Shown piece by piece: positions 21,081 to 34,000 of a stretch of 64,000 nucleotides of DNA; position 1 is the stretch's first letter, and each line of letters opens with the position of its first letter. The position numbers were made by a program, and so were the translations under genes. The notes under the pieces are model-generated. The model was not told the DNA's origin, searched no databases, and saw only the letters and a list, made by a program, of their open reading frames with translations. This DNA comes from Ceriagrion tenellum (lineage: Eukaryota > Arthropoda > Insecta > Odonata > Coenagrionidae), in NCBI GenBank assembly GCA_963169105.1, contig OY720637.1:54892964-54956963 (forward strand). The letters run 5' to 3'.

Positions 21081-22294
21081 GAGAAAAAAATGTTAAAGCG
21101 GTTTATTTTAATATAATCAACGATCATAAATACCTCGAAGAGTGAATAACGAATGGTTGGTCAAATGAAGCGGCGGAGTGAATACGGATCGTTAAGAGGG
21201 ATCTGGAAAACAAACTTACCATGAATACATGCAGAAAGTCAAATCCATTCATAAAAACGAAGAACCTTTACTGTTGGAATCTTCACTTCATTGAAATTTT
21301 GAACGTTCATATTCATTAAGGGAAGTACTATGTACTCTTCTGCCATCTATTAATACCACGTCGCACTTCGCCGATTTCCATTTAATCCGCTGTAAATGGG
21401 AAAAACAAGTTGGGATATTAAAATATTGTAGGAAAGTTCGTAGTGGTTAAACATGATTGCGAATATCATTTCAAAATTGAGATGGATTGTTGTAGATGGT
21501 GATCCATCCTAAAGCCCTATATGCAACCAAATATCTCACCTCATTGTGAGACAGGATTAATCCAACATTGAAATTAGTAGATAGTAGAATTTGAGAAAGT
21601 TATTTGAATCTCAAAAATCTGAAAAGGGCTCAAATGGAAGACGAGGAAAGCAGGACTATGCGGCCAAATGGAAAAGATGCCAGACACCGTTATTTGCTAT
21701 AAGCCAGTGGTTTAGAAGAGCTCTTTTTCGGACTCATCTGCCGAATAACAAGTGAAGATTATCGACTAATATATTGATATTCTTTGAAAAGAAGATAACC
21801 AAACCACGCTGGTTCCAGAAGCAGAAAAGAGACAAGCAGGACATAGAAGTGAAGGAAACAGGCGTGCAGTAATAAAGCCCTCTAATCCAGAATTGAGGCC
21901 CCAACGTCTTCCATGATGGATCGGAAGCACAGTTACCCACGGACAAAGTAAAGGAATTGAGTGCAGAGGGAGTGAATGGAGCATTAGGCGAAGACCAAGG
22001 CTGGAAAATGCTTATTCGAATTAACGCAGTCCACAGTCGACCGAAGCGAGTAATAAAAAATAATAACTATTTTGTCTTTATTTGGGAGAATTCAGCGATC
22101 TGTAGTAATTTTTGCAGTTAAATCATGACTCATCATCCATGCTACGTTACCCGAAATGGTTAAAAACTCACTCAAGCTGAATGCAAACCAGCGACGTTAA
22201 GGTAGCTGTTGAAGACTTGAAAAATATGATGTCGAGGCCCGTCATGAATGAGATGAAGAAGGAGAGGACGAATGCTGACATTGCTCTGATCTGA
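21081..22294. other. unassigned DNA
   Basis: No gene was recognised. Minus-strand frames at 21734-21984 have no known motif. Confidence 0.4.
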
Positions 22295-22390
22295 ACAGAG
22301 AAAAATCCACTCAGAAGGGACTCGAACCAGACACCCCGAGGTTAGCATCCGAGAACCTTACCCCTCCACAAGCAAGGCCGGTCACGGAGC
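22295..22390 (-). repeat. tRNA-derived SINE head, minus strand
   Basis: On the minus strand the order is an A-box-like GTGGAGGGGTAAGG, then GATGCTAACCTCGGGGTGTC, then a B box GGTTCGAGTCC. A GAGTGGATTTTTC body follows, as in other SINE heads here. A true tRNA gene is not excluded, but the acceptor stem is not evident. Confidence 0.55.
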
Positions 22391-25300
22391 GGATGAAGAG
22401 GGTAGGACGGACTCCTAGCTTAAATAGTAGAAACGGTGGATAAAAGGTAGACGAAAATGACGTCAGGGAATTTGTGAACCTGAGGTGAACAATTTCGTTC
22501 TCGTACAATGAAAGTGGAGGCGTCTTTAAAAATACCTATCACTTAATAAGGTTAAATTTCAGGTCACACGTGAGCGAAAAGCACACATGGATAGGCCAGT
22601 GCCTCAGGTGACTATGGTGTCTATGTGACGAGGTGACTCTGCGCCGTTTTCTGAATATTCTAAATTTCAGAATTTTTTAGATGAATAATGCCAACCTCCT
22701 AACGAAAACTATGGCAGCTTTAAAAATATCTCGATGGTGACAGCACTAAACGATTTTCAGTTACATTTAATTAAAAGAAAAATGAAGAATTGTTTATTTT
22801 ATTTTCAAGAGTGGTACAGCAGAAGTACCAGTTAAAGTATAATTGTAAAAAACACAAAAACATATACATATAAACGACGGAAACAAAAAAAACTTAATTT
22901 TGATGATCTGGAGATGCCGTTTAAGTTTATGACTGTCTAGTTTTGCTGTTTATATACGGAAAGATGTGTTATGGTCAAGTTGGTGAAGTTTTTTGGCGAT
23001 AGAGAGAAGGGAGCGATATCAGTAGGAAATGACTTTATTTAGGAAGGCGAGACGGAAGAAGAGCGAACGTTTAATTAGTGATAATCTTGGAATTTTGAAT
23101 GTGAAGTAATGAGTTAGCTCTGGTAGGACGCAAAGGCACTCTAATATTGATGAATGAGGTAAGTTCAGAACCACTAATGTGTTCGTGCTCGTCCTCGGGA
23201 TTTTCCTGGGAGTTGCAGGGAACGGAAATAAGGAGACCTCATAGCACGGAAGATACTTAAATACATCACGTAGCGTGTCCCAAGCCCGTCCGCCCGCCAC
23301 CTGGACGACCGACTCCCTCGCTCACTTGGCGTCTACCACGTGATGCCCGATTGGCGTATTGTAGTTGGCCGGCAAGCGGTTACCTCAGGTGCAAGTTACA
23401 TATCTATGTCGGCACCTTTAGAGCGTGGGACAGTTGAGAGCGGAAGTCGGCCGCCGCGGGGGGTGGGGGTCGGCGTCGGGAAGTCGCAGACGGCGATACT
23501 TACAAATGTAAGAATTAAGGGTATTGTAAATGAATTTTAAGTCAGATTTAAGTCTGTGATGGGAAAGACTACAAATGGAGAGGGAAGATTATATGTCGTC
23601 CGTGGACGCATTGCGGGAATATGGAATTCTGTATCTCACTTTTTTAGTGAAGAAAGAGGTGAATGGCGAAGAGTGATGTCAGCCATTTATTGAAAACTGT
23701 AGCAGCTTTTAAAAATTTCTACGGTTACACAGCAGGACTTTGGCTCATGTTTGGCATAGAATAGAAGAATATAGTGACCGTCCATTGCTCTGAGCATCTC
23801 ATTATGAGGTGCGGAGACAATTAGTCACCCATGGCCCTGAGTCACCCGTATAATGTCAGAATGCGAAAGTTAGAATGAAATATATTGCATAAGGCCCATA
23901 TTGAGTAAGCTTTGCCTATGACATGAAGAATAACAGCTATGTTGACGGCCAATATGAACAACTAATAGAGAATATTCTCCTTTAGCAAAAAATTTTTTGC
24001 TTCATTGGGTGGGTTAAACTTCTGTGATCATCTGGAACACATAATTTATTCACTATCTGCTCTCGTTTTATTAAAATATCGGTTTCCGCTATCTGAAAGA
24101 GTGCTTAAAACTTTAAGTTTCCACTTAACATGGCCCGTTTCTTCGCTGATGTTTTTTCAATGAATGGTTTTCCGTTATGATGGTCGTTTAATATGGCATA
24201 ATTCCATCGCGATTCTCAGTGGAAACTTTATTCTTCCAGATATTGGACGAGGCAACCCCTCTTCTTTAAGTTTTATGTCCTTTCTTTTAAAAGATTTCCA
24301 CTTAATTTTGCAAGTTTTCCATATCAGTTACGCTTAATTGGTTCTTCAATTTTTTTCCCTCGTGCAGAGTCGGTTGATTTCAGGTTTTTTGCTCCGCTTG
24401 AGCCAGCACCGACTTCAAATCGATTAAGTCCCTTGAAGAACTCTCAAACTCACTGCTGACCTGACTTTGAGTTATGATACGCTTATGTATTTTACCTTCC
24501 TATTTTGTTCTTGCGATGAGGCCTTAATCATGAGTCGTAATACATTAGGTTTTTGTAATTACCAGCAGTGGATCGGATTGAGTGCTTAAATGAGTGGATT
24601 TTTCAGTAGAAGTGGCAGATCTATATTTTTGTTCAGCTACATGGCATATTAACAATTAATGTTGTTCCTTGCTAGCCGTTACACAGCCCTATGAAAGTGG
24701 ATTGCAGAAAACTTTCATTTTTTTGGCGAATAAAAAGAGCGTCCTATAATGTATGTAATTATCAGGCATTAAAGCTTAGACAACCTGTCCCTTAGTTCTG
24801 TTTTAGATGCTTACATCGTAAGGGAATGCTAGTATTCAAATCTTTCAGCCCTGTGACAGTTCAAAATAAAGTGAATTCCTTCATACTAATTTAAAAACTT
24901 GCCAAAAAATCAATAATTCATCACAACTATATTTATCTTTCCTGTTGGCCGATTGCGAGAGGATGCGTCATTGACCATTGTTTAAGTGGAAGACTTCAGG
25001 TTTTATATAGATCACAATAATTATGAAAAACGCTTAGTCCTTCCATTAAGTTTCGTGTGTGTTTATACGTATCGTCTGGGCTAACAATAATGTTAAGTTA
25101 TTATAAAACACAAATTAGTGAAGAAACCAAACTATATTTTGCATTGCTGGGATAGAGCCAATATTCTGATTCATAATTAATGATTCTATTGATAACTTTT
25201 GTTTGACTGTCAATAAAATAGCTGGTTCCTTCAATAATCTCGCAATTTATTTCTTGTAGACCTGACGATATATGTGAATATACTCGGAGTATTGGCGGTA

Positions 25301-25489
25301 GTATTTTTTCCAATTTACTGCGGACCCAGACTTCGATAGGCGTGAACATGCGGATAATTATTAAATCCTGCGTCGAATTTGCTAACGGTTGTTACTTAAT
25401 ACTACTTATGGGTAGAGACCATTAATTTTAAGTTTCAAAATTTTTTTCGCCGAAATATAGGGTGCGACTTTGACGCTCACATTATCTAT
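22391..25489. other. unassigned DNA, about 3.1 kb
   Basis: Mostly AT-rich and unique-looking. A small GC-rich CpG block at 23260-23500 includes a CACGTG E-box at 23338-23343 and a GCCGCCGCGGGGGGTGGGGG run. No exon was recognised. Confidence 0.45.
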
Positions 25490-25960
25490 CTTGCCTCCCG
25501 CCAACCCTAATACGGTTTTTCCTCCTTCGCCCCTCAGAAATACATTTTTACCCATCGACTTCCATCTTTGATATTAATGCCTTCTCCTGGTAAGAAAATG
25601 AATGTGTTCCCCTTGAATGGAGAGAAACGGAAGTTCGGCGTACGATTCCGAGTTGAGGATTAGGGAAGAGGAAGTAGTCGGGGGATGAGGGGGGTTTTAT
25701 TGTTGGGGGGAGGGTGGGGCGGGGGAGAAAGATGGGGAGGGGGGGGGGCATCAGATGAGGCCGGAGTTGCTGTAAGAAGATTCGCCCCTCCTCGATGTCC
25801 TCCCATCTTTCCGAGCGTCTGTGGAAAAAAGTGCCAATATTCCAATCCGACCCCGGCGCCATTTTTCTTCTTCTCTTCCGTTGTTCTCCGAATGGCCTCC
25901 TTTCCATTTTCGACCGAAATTCCTCCGATTGCTTTTTTTTTGGAAAGAATTAACGCCAAA
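25490..25960. promoter_or_regulatory. GC-rich island with G-quadruplex-like run
   Basis: The plus strand is G-rich at about 25625-25750 and C/T-rich at about 25785-25930, so the strand bias flips within the island. G-runs at 25680-25749 fit a G-quadruplex pattern with more than four runs of at least three G. GCGCCATTTTT lies at 25856-25866, identical to 14157-14167. Overlapping frames on both strands are products of the bias. A regulatory role is inferred from composition. Confidence 0.35.
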
Positions 25961-26608
25961 TAAACTTTTTCGTGAACTCAGCTGTATGTTTCAATGGGCG
26001 ATGGTGACGTTCATAGAAATCATGTCGTCTTGACGTTAACTCGAATCAGTTGGCTCGTCTCAATCTTGGTGAGAATAGTTATTAACGGTCACAATGACTT
26101 ATTCACACAGAATCACGCTTTTGCGTAACTAATGTTGAGATATAAACTTCATATTTCTTCCAAATGCTAAATTATAAAGTGAATTTGATGGTGGTTTCTT
26201 CAGACTGGGAGTAACTCTTACGCAAGCTAACTTCAATGGACTCTTTTCTACGTGAGTGGTTACTTTTTACTTACCCTACTTGTTGCCCCTTACTTTTTAC
26301 CTGATACTTTTACCCTTCTTAAAATGAATTAACTGGCAATTTACAGATGAATTAATCCTAATTCAACAGTTTAACACAGGTTCTGGCTTGTATATCACTC
26401 TGAATCGAATAATTAAAATGGAACCTGCACTTCAAAATTCTATTTTATTACTGAATTTTCATTATTATTATGTACTTTCTTCATATACTATTACACACAC
26501 ACACGGTTAGAACTTAATACATTTAAAAATGTTGGTATTTATTTCTAAAATTAATTTTCCATTATTCAGCAGTTGTATGGAGTGAGAGCATTCTTCAAAC
26601 CGAAGTAA
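25961..26608. other. unassigned AT-rich DNA
   Basis: A short CA repeat lies near 26491-26504. Nothing else was recognised. Confidence 0.4.
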
Positions 26609-26849
26609 TTAACCCTTTGAGTGCGACATGACGTGATATCACGTCATGGTTGCCTTTACGCTGGCCCTGATGACGTGATATAACGTCAAGGGTACCGTGA
26701 GTGTTCCAGCTTTCGCTAGGGAACTATCGCTAGGCCCCCTAGTGAAAGCTGGAACACTATCGGTACCCATGACATGATATCACGTCATCAGGGCCAGCGT
26801 AAAGACATCCATGACGTGATATCACGTCATGTCGCACCCAAAGGGTTAA
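26609..26849. mobile_element. TTAA-flanked palindromic MITE, piggyBac-like
   Basis: A 233 bp element (26613-26845) lies between TTAA copies at 26609-26612 and 26846-26849. The terminal CCCTTTGRGTGCGACATGAC repeats are inverted at both ends. The whole element folds into one hairpin with ~108 bp arms that differ at about nine positions. Each arm contains two copies of the 20 bp palindrome ATGACGTGATATCACGTCAT or a near match (26628-26647, 26670-26689, 26769-26788, 26811-26830). TTAA target use and CCCTTTG-type ends fit piggyBac-derived MITEs. No coding is present. Confidence 0.9.
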
Positions 26850-27064
26850 ATGCTGCGAATATGCATCAACGCTCTGTCTTTGCATAACTTAGAAAATATA
26901 ACAATAAAACTGTTCGAAAATGAAATAACGAATGAAATTTTGTCACAAGCAAAAAAAATTGCCTTATTTTTTTCATTAAAACTTTATTTAACTAGTTTCA
27001 TTATAAATTATATTTATCGACGATCTTGATGGTTCTCTGAAAAAAATGATACGCTAAAGAGGGT

Positions 27065-27175
27065 AAAATTCGCCATGAAAAAATCACTTCAACTGACAGA
27101 TATTTAAAACCTGATCTACCAGTTGCCGATGAGGTGTGTTAGTAAGCTCTACCAAGAAATCATCTTAGTACCAGG
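27065..27175 (-). repeat. tRNA-derived SINE fragment (family B), minus strand
   Basis: On the minus strand the order is TTGGTAGAGCTTACTAACAC (A-box region), a degenerate B box around CAGGTTTTAAATATC, then GATTTTTTCATGGCGAATTTT. The ending is shared with 2985-3095 and with the 16583-16810 pair. Confidence 0.65.
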
Positions 27176-28192
27176 GGAATTTCAGCTGGGGCTATTGGGA
27201 ACTATGTGTTATCATTCTGAAATTACTGCAAATTGGTGCGTCCACTAATATGCTGTAACGCAGGAAGAACCCGAGAAATTCAAAGTTATGTGTTATCGTC
27301 TCAGGTCCGCGTGGTAGTTAAGGAGACTTGGTTGCGCTTCGAAAGCCACTATGGCGTAGCATAAACCAAACATTGTCGCTTTAGGGCCAACTTCATCAAT
27401 TTTCAAATCACTACGAATCGCACGAATGATGTGGTACGCAGTCATCCACAAGAGTGCAGTGATATACGTTATAAAGGTTTAGAATCATACTGAAAAATAT
27501 GTTTTGACCATGATTTCGGTTCTAGTCAACTGATTTTTGCGTGTCGGATTTCACCCTTTCTTTTGCGTATTTGCACCAGTGCGCGTGACTGTTTATCACA
27601 TCATTCGTGAATGTTGCAGTGATTGCAAAACAATTTACCTAATCAGTACTATACAATTTTATTCTCAAGCACGCAAACGGACATGAATCCACTCCAATCG
27701 TAATGCGATACTTCCATATCTAAATTTTATCCTACGAATCGTAACAGGGGCGTGCATGAAGGGTGTTAAATTGCTATGATAGCTATGAAAAAGGAGACAA
27801 TGGGCAAATGGATTGCGGAAGGAAGGAAACGAAGAGGAATTTAATTTTAAATGAGTGTATAGGGTCTCACTGTTTCTGTTATAGTTAACAATGTTGTGTA
27901 GGTAGACGCTTTGAAATCTATCAGGTAGGAAGGAGCACCTATTTTGCAGCATTTATCAGTTCTAGAGATGTAATGTGGGGTCAAAATAATATTTTCCGAG
28001 TCATCATGAAACTCATCTTTTCTGGGGGGCGGGGTTTGTTTGAATTCTGAGAGATAATTTCGATGGGGTAACTATCGAGTTTCTCTTGCAGAAACATTGT
28101 TCACGAATTTTTTCAAAGAACTGCGGAACTAGCCGCGCAGTAAATTTTACGGAGTCACCCGCTAGTTTTCACACAAATGTGTGAAATCTACA
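27176..28192. other. unassigned DNA
   Basis: No gene was recognised. A minus-strand frame at 27665-27952 has no known motif. Confidence 0.4.
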
Positions 28193-28310
28193 GTGGAAAA
28201 ACCTATCACCTAGACTGGACTTGAACCTCACAAAGAGGGAACTCGACGCGAAATCGAGGTATCGGGATTCGATTCCCAGTCCAGGCGAATGAATTTTCCA
28301 TTATGAATTC
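28193..28310. repeat. second head-to-head tRNA-like pair
   Basis: The left half on the minus strand reads GAGGTTCAAGTCCAGTCTAG. The right half on the plus strand reads GGGATTCGATTCCCAGTCCA. Each is followed outward by a short body ending in a TTTTTCC or TTTTCC string. This is the same architecture as 16583-16810 but shorter, with a ~40 nt centre. Confidence 0.6.
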
Positions 28311-29699
28311 CAAAAAAATGTTCATGGAGTTGATGGTGACGATTATAGACGCAATAAACGGCAAATCAGGCCCTTAAGTTAGCCATCCGAGTGGGTAAAA
28401 CTCATCAAAATCTTCATACTTTTGTTGATATACCACGTGACTCCTTAGTGTCTCCTGTGACTCCTTAGACTACGTGATCGACAATATTTCGAGCAGTTCA
28501 AACACAACCCCCTGGATATGAATCAAACCTATTTGTAGTCTTCATTAACTGTGTAATTCCACTGTATTAGCTCGTTGCAGTTTTTAACGAAGCGTATTTT
28601 CTTTGTTATTTTCTTTATTTTTGTTTTACTTCGAGAATTGAATCAATTGGAGTACCAAATCCTCGCGACGTTTCATGTCGTGGCCTAATTTGAGCGTCTC
28701 TCTCACACATTTTCATCCGAATACCTTTCCTTTACTCACTTGATTTATTCTAGTATCTTTAAGACACAAATTTACGAACGTTTTTTGGGTATTTTCCTCT
28801 CAATTTTTCTGGTAAATCGACTACTACAGTACTGAACTAGATTGTTTGGCTAATTCATCTAATAGTCTTGCATGATTACTTTGTTAATGGCGATTACGAA
28901 ACGAAAGTTAACCTGTTCATTACTTTTCAGTCTCAAATGTATGTCATTTATGATTAACAAAGCCCCTCTATCCAATTCTATTTTATACATTGCGGGTTTA
29001 GGGACAACGAATAAGTTTTTAAGGGGGTATTTTCGGAGGAAATTTCTTGAAATAGAACATTAAAGGGAAACACTTCACCGTTCCTACTTAAGGTGTATCT
29101 AATGTAAGTACGAAAAGAAAACTATCGGGTCTTGTTTTGTACGCTAAATGCTCGATGTATCGCAATTATTTTTCCCATATTGACGGAGAAACATTTGTTC
29201 TACCACAAAGTTAAAAATCAGAGGATATTATCGGAGATTCTTGTATTAGATGTTCTTCTTTAACTATTTTTCTCGACTGGTTGACTTTACTTATATTCCA
29301 CGCGTAATAAACGAATAGGCAATATGGCGTAGCCATTATTGTCTGCTCAGTGGCGACATTTGATCTCATCCTGTCACGTAAAATACCCAATGAACCTCTG
29401 TACCGAATTTCAAATGCAAACAATGTTTAATGGAGATGAAGTACGTGGATTGAAACACGGCTAAATTGGAAATGATGCGATTGGAGGCACGTATTATAGT
29501 CATGTAAACTCAAAAGAAATATTTGAAGCTATGATATCAACCTAAATTCACAATTTAAACGCTCAAATTACATTTAACTCAGACTAATCCAATTCTTTCA
29601 GATTATTGTATCCCACAACACATGACCGTTGACTTCGTTCGACCCGTCAATTGCGTGCTGTGAGTTATCTTGACAACCTATTGTGATTTCAATGTTTCG
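28311..29699. other. unassigned AT-rich DNA
   Basis: No gene or repeat was recognised. Confidence 0.4.
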
Positions 29700-30570
29700 G
29701 GTAAAGTGGGCGTGACCATTCTATCCCCGGGAGCACTCGTATTTCTTCCACGCTTTCTCCCCATGCAGGGGAGGAGTCCTTCACGTATAGGTACACATTT
29801 CAACCTCCTATGGAGTTAGCACCCTTACGCGCACTCGCCATCTTTTCTCCCCCTCCCCTCCACCCCCCCACCCGTAGTAGTGGCAGGAGCGGAGGACTCA
29901 CTCTCGCGTGACGTCATCGTCTTGAAAATGGCCGCCCGCCTGGTTTCTCCCCACCCACCTTCCTCCCACTCCTCTCACCCATAAGAAGCGCGGACTCCGC
30001 CACTCCCCCAGTCGACCTCCTTGATGGCCTCATCTCAGAAGAGCAGGAGGGAAGGAGGGGCTCCTTCTCCTTATTTTCTCCTCTCTCCACCAGAAAGAAG
30101 CTCAACCACCCCCGTCTTCCCCGCCCCTCCCCCCCGCCGCCTTATCTTCTCCTGAACGCACCCATATTGGGCTCCGTTTTTACAGAGCGGCTCCACATAT
30201 TTCATGGCTCCGGGGATTCCTGCTGCTACTCGGGGAGCAATCCTACCTCCTCCTCCCTCCCTCCGCTTCCTCCATTATTATTCCCCCACCTCCCTCTTTC
30301 TCCTCACACTCCCAAACCCTCCCATAACGTATAATCCTCTCCTTCCCCCTCCCAACCTTACCATCCTCCCCTCACACACCCTCTGTCTCCATCGCATCCT
30401 CATTTATATTTCTGCCCTATGTGTCCTTTATTATCTCCCACTATTTCTTCTTTCCTCTTTCCTCATCCTCCGTAAGGCGCTTGAGTTCTCCCTCGCCTTA
30501 CTTCACGCTGCTTTTCCTCTAGCTGTCGCTATGCCTATCCATTTCTTTCCCTGTCCTTTCTTTCGGTTCT
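29700..30570. promoter_or_regulatory. GC-rich polypyrimidine island
   Basis: Strong C/T bias on the plus strand, with C-runs at 29850-29875 and 30119-30141 (possible G-quadruplex on the minus strand). ATGGCCGCC lies near 29927. A 150-residue plus-strand frame (30204-30656) reads almost only Pro, Ser, Leu and Phe and is a composition artefact. Possible promoter or open chromatin by composition only. Confidence 0.3.
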
Positions 30571-30716
30571 TTGCTTCCTTAGGAACGCAAAGTTGTGGAT
30601 TCAACCATTTAACGTCGGATGAACATATCAAGTTTGGGGAAATTTTCGTTTCATGATTTTTTTGGCTTTAATATTGTTTAAGGTGGTTTAATCACGACTT
30701 GACAAGTTGAAACAAA

Positions 30717-31027
30717 TACAGTGAAACCAGTACTAAGCAACTACGGACGGTTCCACTGAAAAATGGTCGTTAAGAGGGATGGTCGTTCGACAGGGGTTCA
30801 GTTTCTAGGAGTTCATATTGTACATTGAACTGATTTGAAAAAATGGAAAAATTCTTGAAGCGACGGTTTTGTTAAAACCTATGCAGATGGCGTGTATTTC
30901 CTCATGATTTGTTACTCTTGGGAAATTTCGATGCATATTAATTTTATGTACTCATATATTGAAACCTGAATTAAGCTACCATCGACGGTTCCGCTGAAAA
31001 ATGGTTGTTGAGAGGGGTTTCACTGTA
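30717..31027. mobile_element. TA-flanked MITE, 307 bp, pogo/Tigger-like ends
   Basis: The element 30719-31025 starts CAGTGAAACC and ends GGTTTCACTG, a perfect 10 bp inverted terminal repeat, with TA on each side (30717-30718 and 31026-31027). Inside, the block around GACGGTTCCACTGAAAAATG occurs twice in direct orientation (about 30749 and 30985). CAGTGAAACC ends and TA targets are seen in pogo/Tigger-type elements. The family assignment is from the ends only. A related fragment lies at 56690-56778. Confidence 0.8.
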
Positions 31028-34000
31028 GTACATTTCAGCTTTTTGTTTAATTCGTTTAGAAACCCCTGTTTTCGGTAATGTTATGCGTCAGTTATTGAAA
31101 ACTATGATCAAGGTACTAAATATGCAGATTATTCCGGGAATATACTTTAAATGAGTCAATTTTCCAGTCATATGAGCTGAATGTAGCACCATTACCCAGG
31201 AGTTACCACATTTTGACTCCAAATATCGCAGTGAATTGCCAATTTCACAAAAAAATTTATTATTTTATCTTTTTGTTCTACTATTTGGATTTTACCTTCA
31301 TGTTAAAGTGTTCCTGCAGAAATTGGATGTGTTTCATGACTAAAACTATTTTAAACATGTTTCTCCCAATTCTCTTATTCATCACAATTTAACTTCACGT
31401 TAATTTTGTGATAAAAAGCGTCCTATCGTCTAATATTTCGGTACACGTATGGACGGTGGAATATATTTTTCAATGGGTGGCGAAAGGGGAATGGGTGCCA
31501 GTTTCTGCTGTTATGATCTATATTTCATGAAAAAATGACATTTCAATCCTATCCGTTGTGCGATATGAATTTCCCCGATTTCATTTTCACGATGTAATGT
31601 AATGTAAATTTCGGAATTCCTAAAATTTTTCTGACGCAGTCAGGAATTAGATCAAATTGATACTTACTTAAAGATTAATTTAAAGTTTAACTGAAGATGT
31701 GGTAGCAATACCTATCCTAGTTGTCCCAATGGGCACGTCATACTAATGAGATTATTGCAGCGATCTTATTCATACCTTTGCGATCTTCGCTGCTCGCATT
31801 TTAACTCGGATTTGAAGTTTAATTTATCCGTTGCTCTTTCTAATGAGCTCTCTACGTCAATTACCGCTTTCCCTCCCTTTCTCATTCTGGTCCTAAATTC
31901 CGTCGCTGGCTGTCGACTGAAATGTAAAAAGACGGAGGGTTTGTTCAACAGATTCTCGGAAGATGCTTTTGCAAGGCTAAATAGTTCTCTTGCTTTTATA
32001 TGCATTTTTCAAAACTTTCTGAGATTGTAACAGTATGACTTTTCCTAGTCTTTGGAAGCTGTAATCTTATTTAAATATACAAATTTGGAAACTAAACCTT
32101 TGTCAACCCTCAGCGTAGAAAAAAATTGTTACATGGACCCCTATGTCGGTGTTAAGTTTTTTCAATGAACTTGACAATACGTAACGCTTGAAATTAGCTA
32201 GTCGTGAGAAAATCGTGCCTAATTTTTCGTATGTGAAAACAATTGCTAAATATTGGTTTTAAACTGAGTGAGTCAATATTGACAGTTTTTTAAAATGATA
32301 TTTTATGAGAAACTTTTGGGCTAGCGAATTCAATGCCAGTGCTTGACGTCCACCTGACAGTTGAAATAAGTTTAAAAATATAAAATTGACTTCTCTCTCT
32401 TTTCGACTTTTCATTGTCAGCTACAGTATCCCTGAGAAGTCACCTTAGTATAGTGGCCTGTAGAAAAGACGCAGGAAAGAAATTCGAATGGAATTTAGTA
32501 CCTTTCAGGTTTTCACAGGAGAAAAAGTGATTTGATATCCTCTCTTTGCGTTGGTTGTCTCAGGGATACCGTTTTTTGACAATTCATTAGATATGGTGTA
32601 GTGGTTGTGGTAACCGAGTATCCAAAGTTTTGTTCTCGGTGACGAAATTTCATTAATGCGATCTCGTTGATGGTAAGGTCGATTATTCATATACCAATCC
32701 CAAGCGCGAGTTTGAGTGCTGGGTTATCTTCTCCACTGAGGTCCACAGGAACGGAGTTGTATTTATCTGAGAGAGTTCTGACCTGGAAAAGCACGTGGAG
32801 GCAACTTGTACCAACCGTTTCTTACCTAGACTTTTATATTTTCAACTTTACCTTATCGGAATACTGACTGTTCAAAATTGATATTGACGAATGAAAAGGA
32901 ACTCTTTATTTACCATTCAAAAAGGATTTGTATATATCCAACATTTAACTGCATCTTAAGGTTATTCTCAATTCTTATATTATTAACCTCATCGTGTAAT
33001 GGTTTTTAATTTAGTTTTAATCAAGACTTCAGCGCACCTTTTTTCATCGAATTTCAGATACACATAAAATGCATGAGTTTTGTGTTTATCTGAGAGAGTT
33101 CTATCATAAAAAAGCAATTCGACCGGATATCACATGAGAGCTTATTTTGCAAGAGTGTATGCACTACCAGATGGGTCGATCTAATTATTTTAAAGAAACA
33201 AAGGACCAAACGATGAGCCTTTCTTAGAAACTTACGCTGATAGTGTATTTTATGTCTACAAGGAATACTGACTGATAAGTTGCTCAAGAAAGGAAGAAAT
33301 CTGCATACGGAAGAGCCTTCATGGATAATTCATCTGACTTTTGTATCATGGCAGATGAAGTAATGGAATGAAATGAAATGGAAGAAAATTAAAAATAAAG
33401 AAAATTGATAAAAATTGAAATGAATTGATTCTTGTATCGGGAGTGCAGTCATCTCGATGACCACTTGAAATTACTTGGGAAACTTGATATACATTTTGAA
33501 TACGGCGTAAAGTTATCGGGAGAATCGAAAATGTAATCATTAATCTTAAAATAATTAGTTTTTACGGGCGCAACTTAATGCAATCAATTCGTAAAATATG
33601 AAAAACAATTTTTTTATGATTCTACCAAAATAAATCATAGTCCGGGTTGTATTTTACCAACTTTTTGGTGCAATCACAAACTTAATGTTTTTTGTTCATC
33701 TGTCTAAAATAATTTTGAACTATATTTTTGTTTATCTGCCCTTTAGGCCTATACGTATAACTCCCTCTCATGACCAAAAGCATTGTTTCAGCTTTCAATA
33801 CACTTTTGTGTGTTACAGTTGGTTTCACGATTTGCGTTTCGGTCTTTTTATCCCATCCCAGTGCTATTGTCTTTCTCATCTCGTTCATCATAATTCTGTT
33901 CGATTCTGTTCGAGATTGTTTTGTTACACTTGTGAGTGCATTTCTCAAGTCTTGTATGATGCCGTGGTTTGATACGTGAAACATAGAAAGACCAAATCGC

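Noticed and set aside
30204..30656. 150-residue open frame in a C/T-rich tract
   Set aside because: The translation is mostly Pro, Leu, Ser and Phe, follows base bias and has no domain or codon pattern of a gene.
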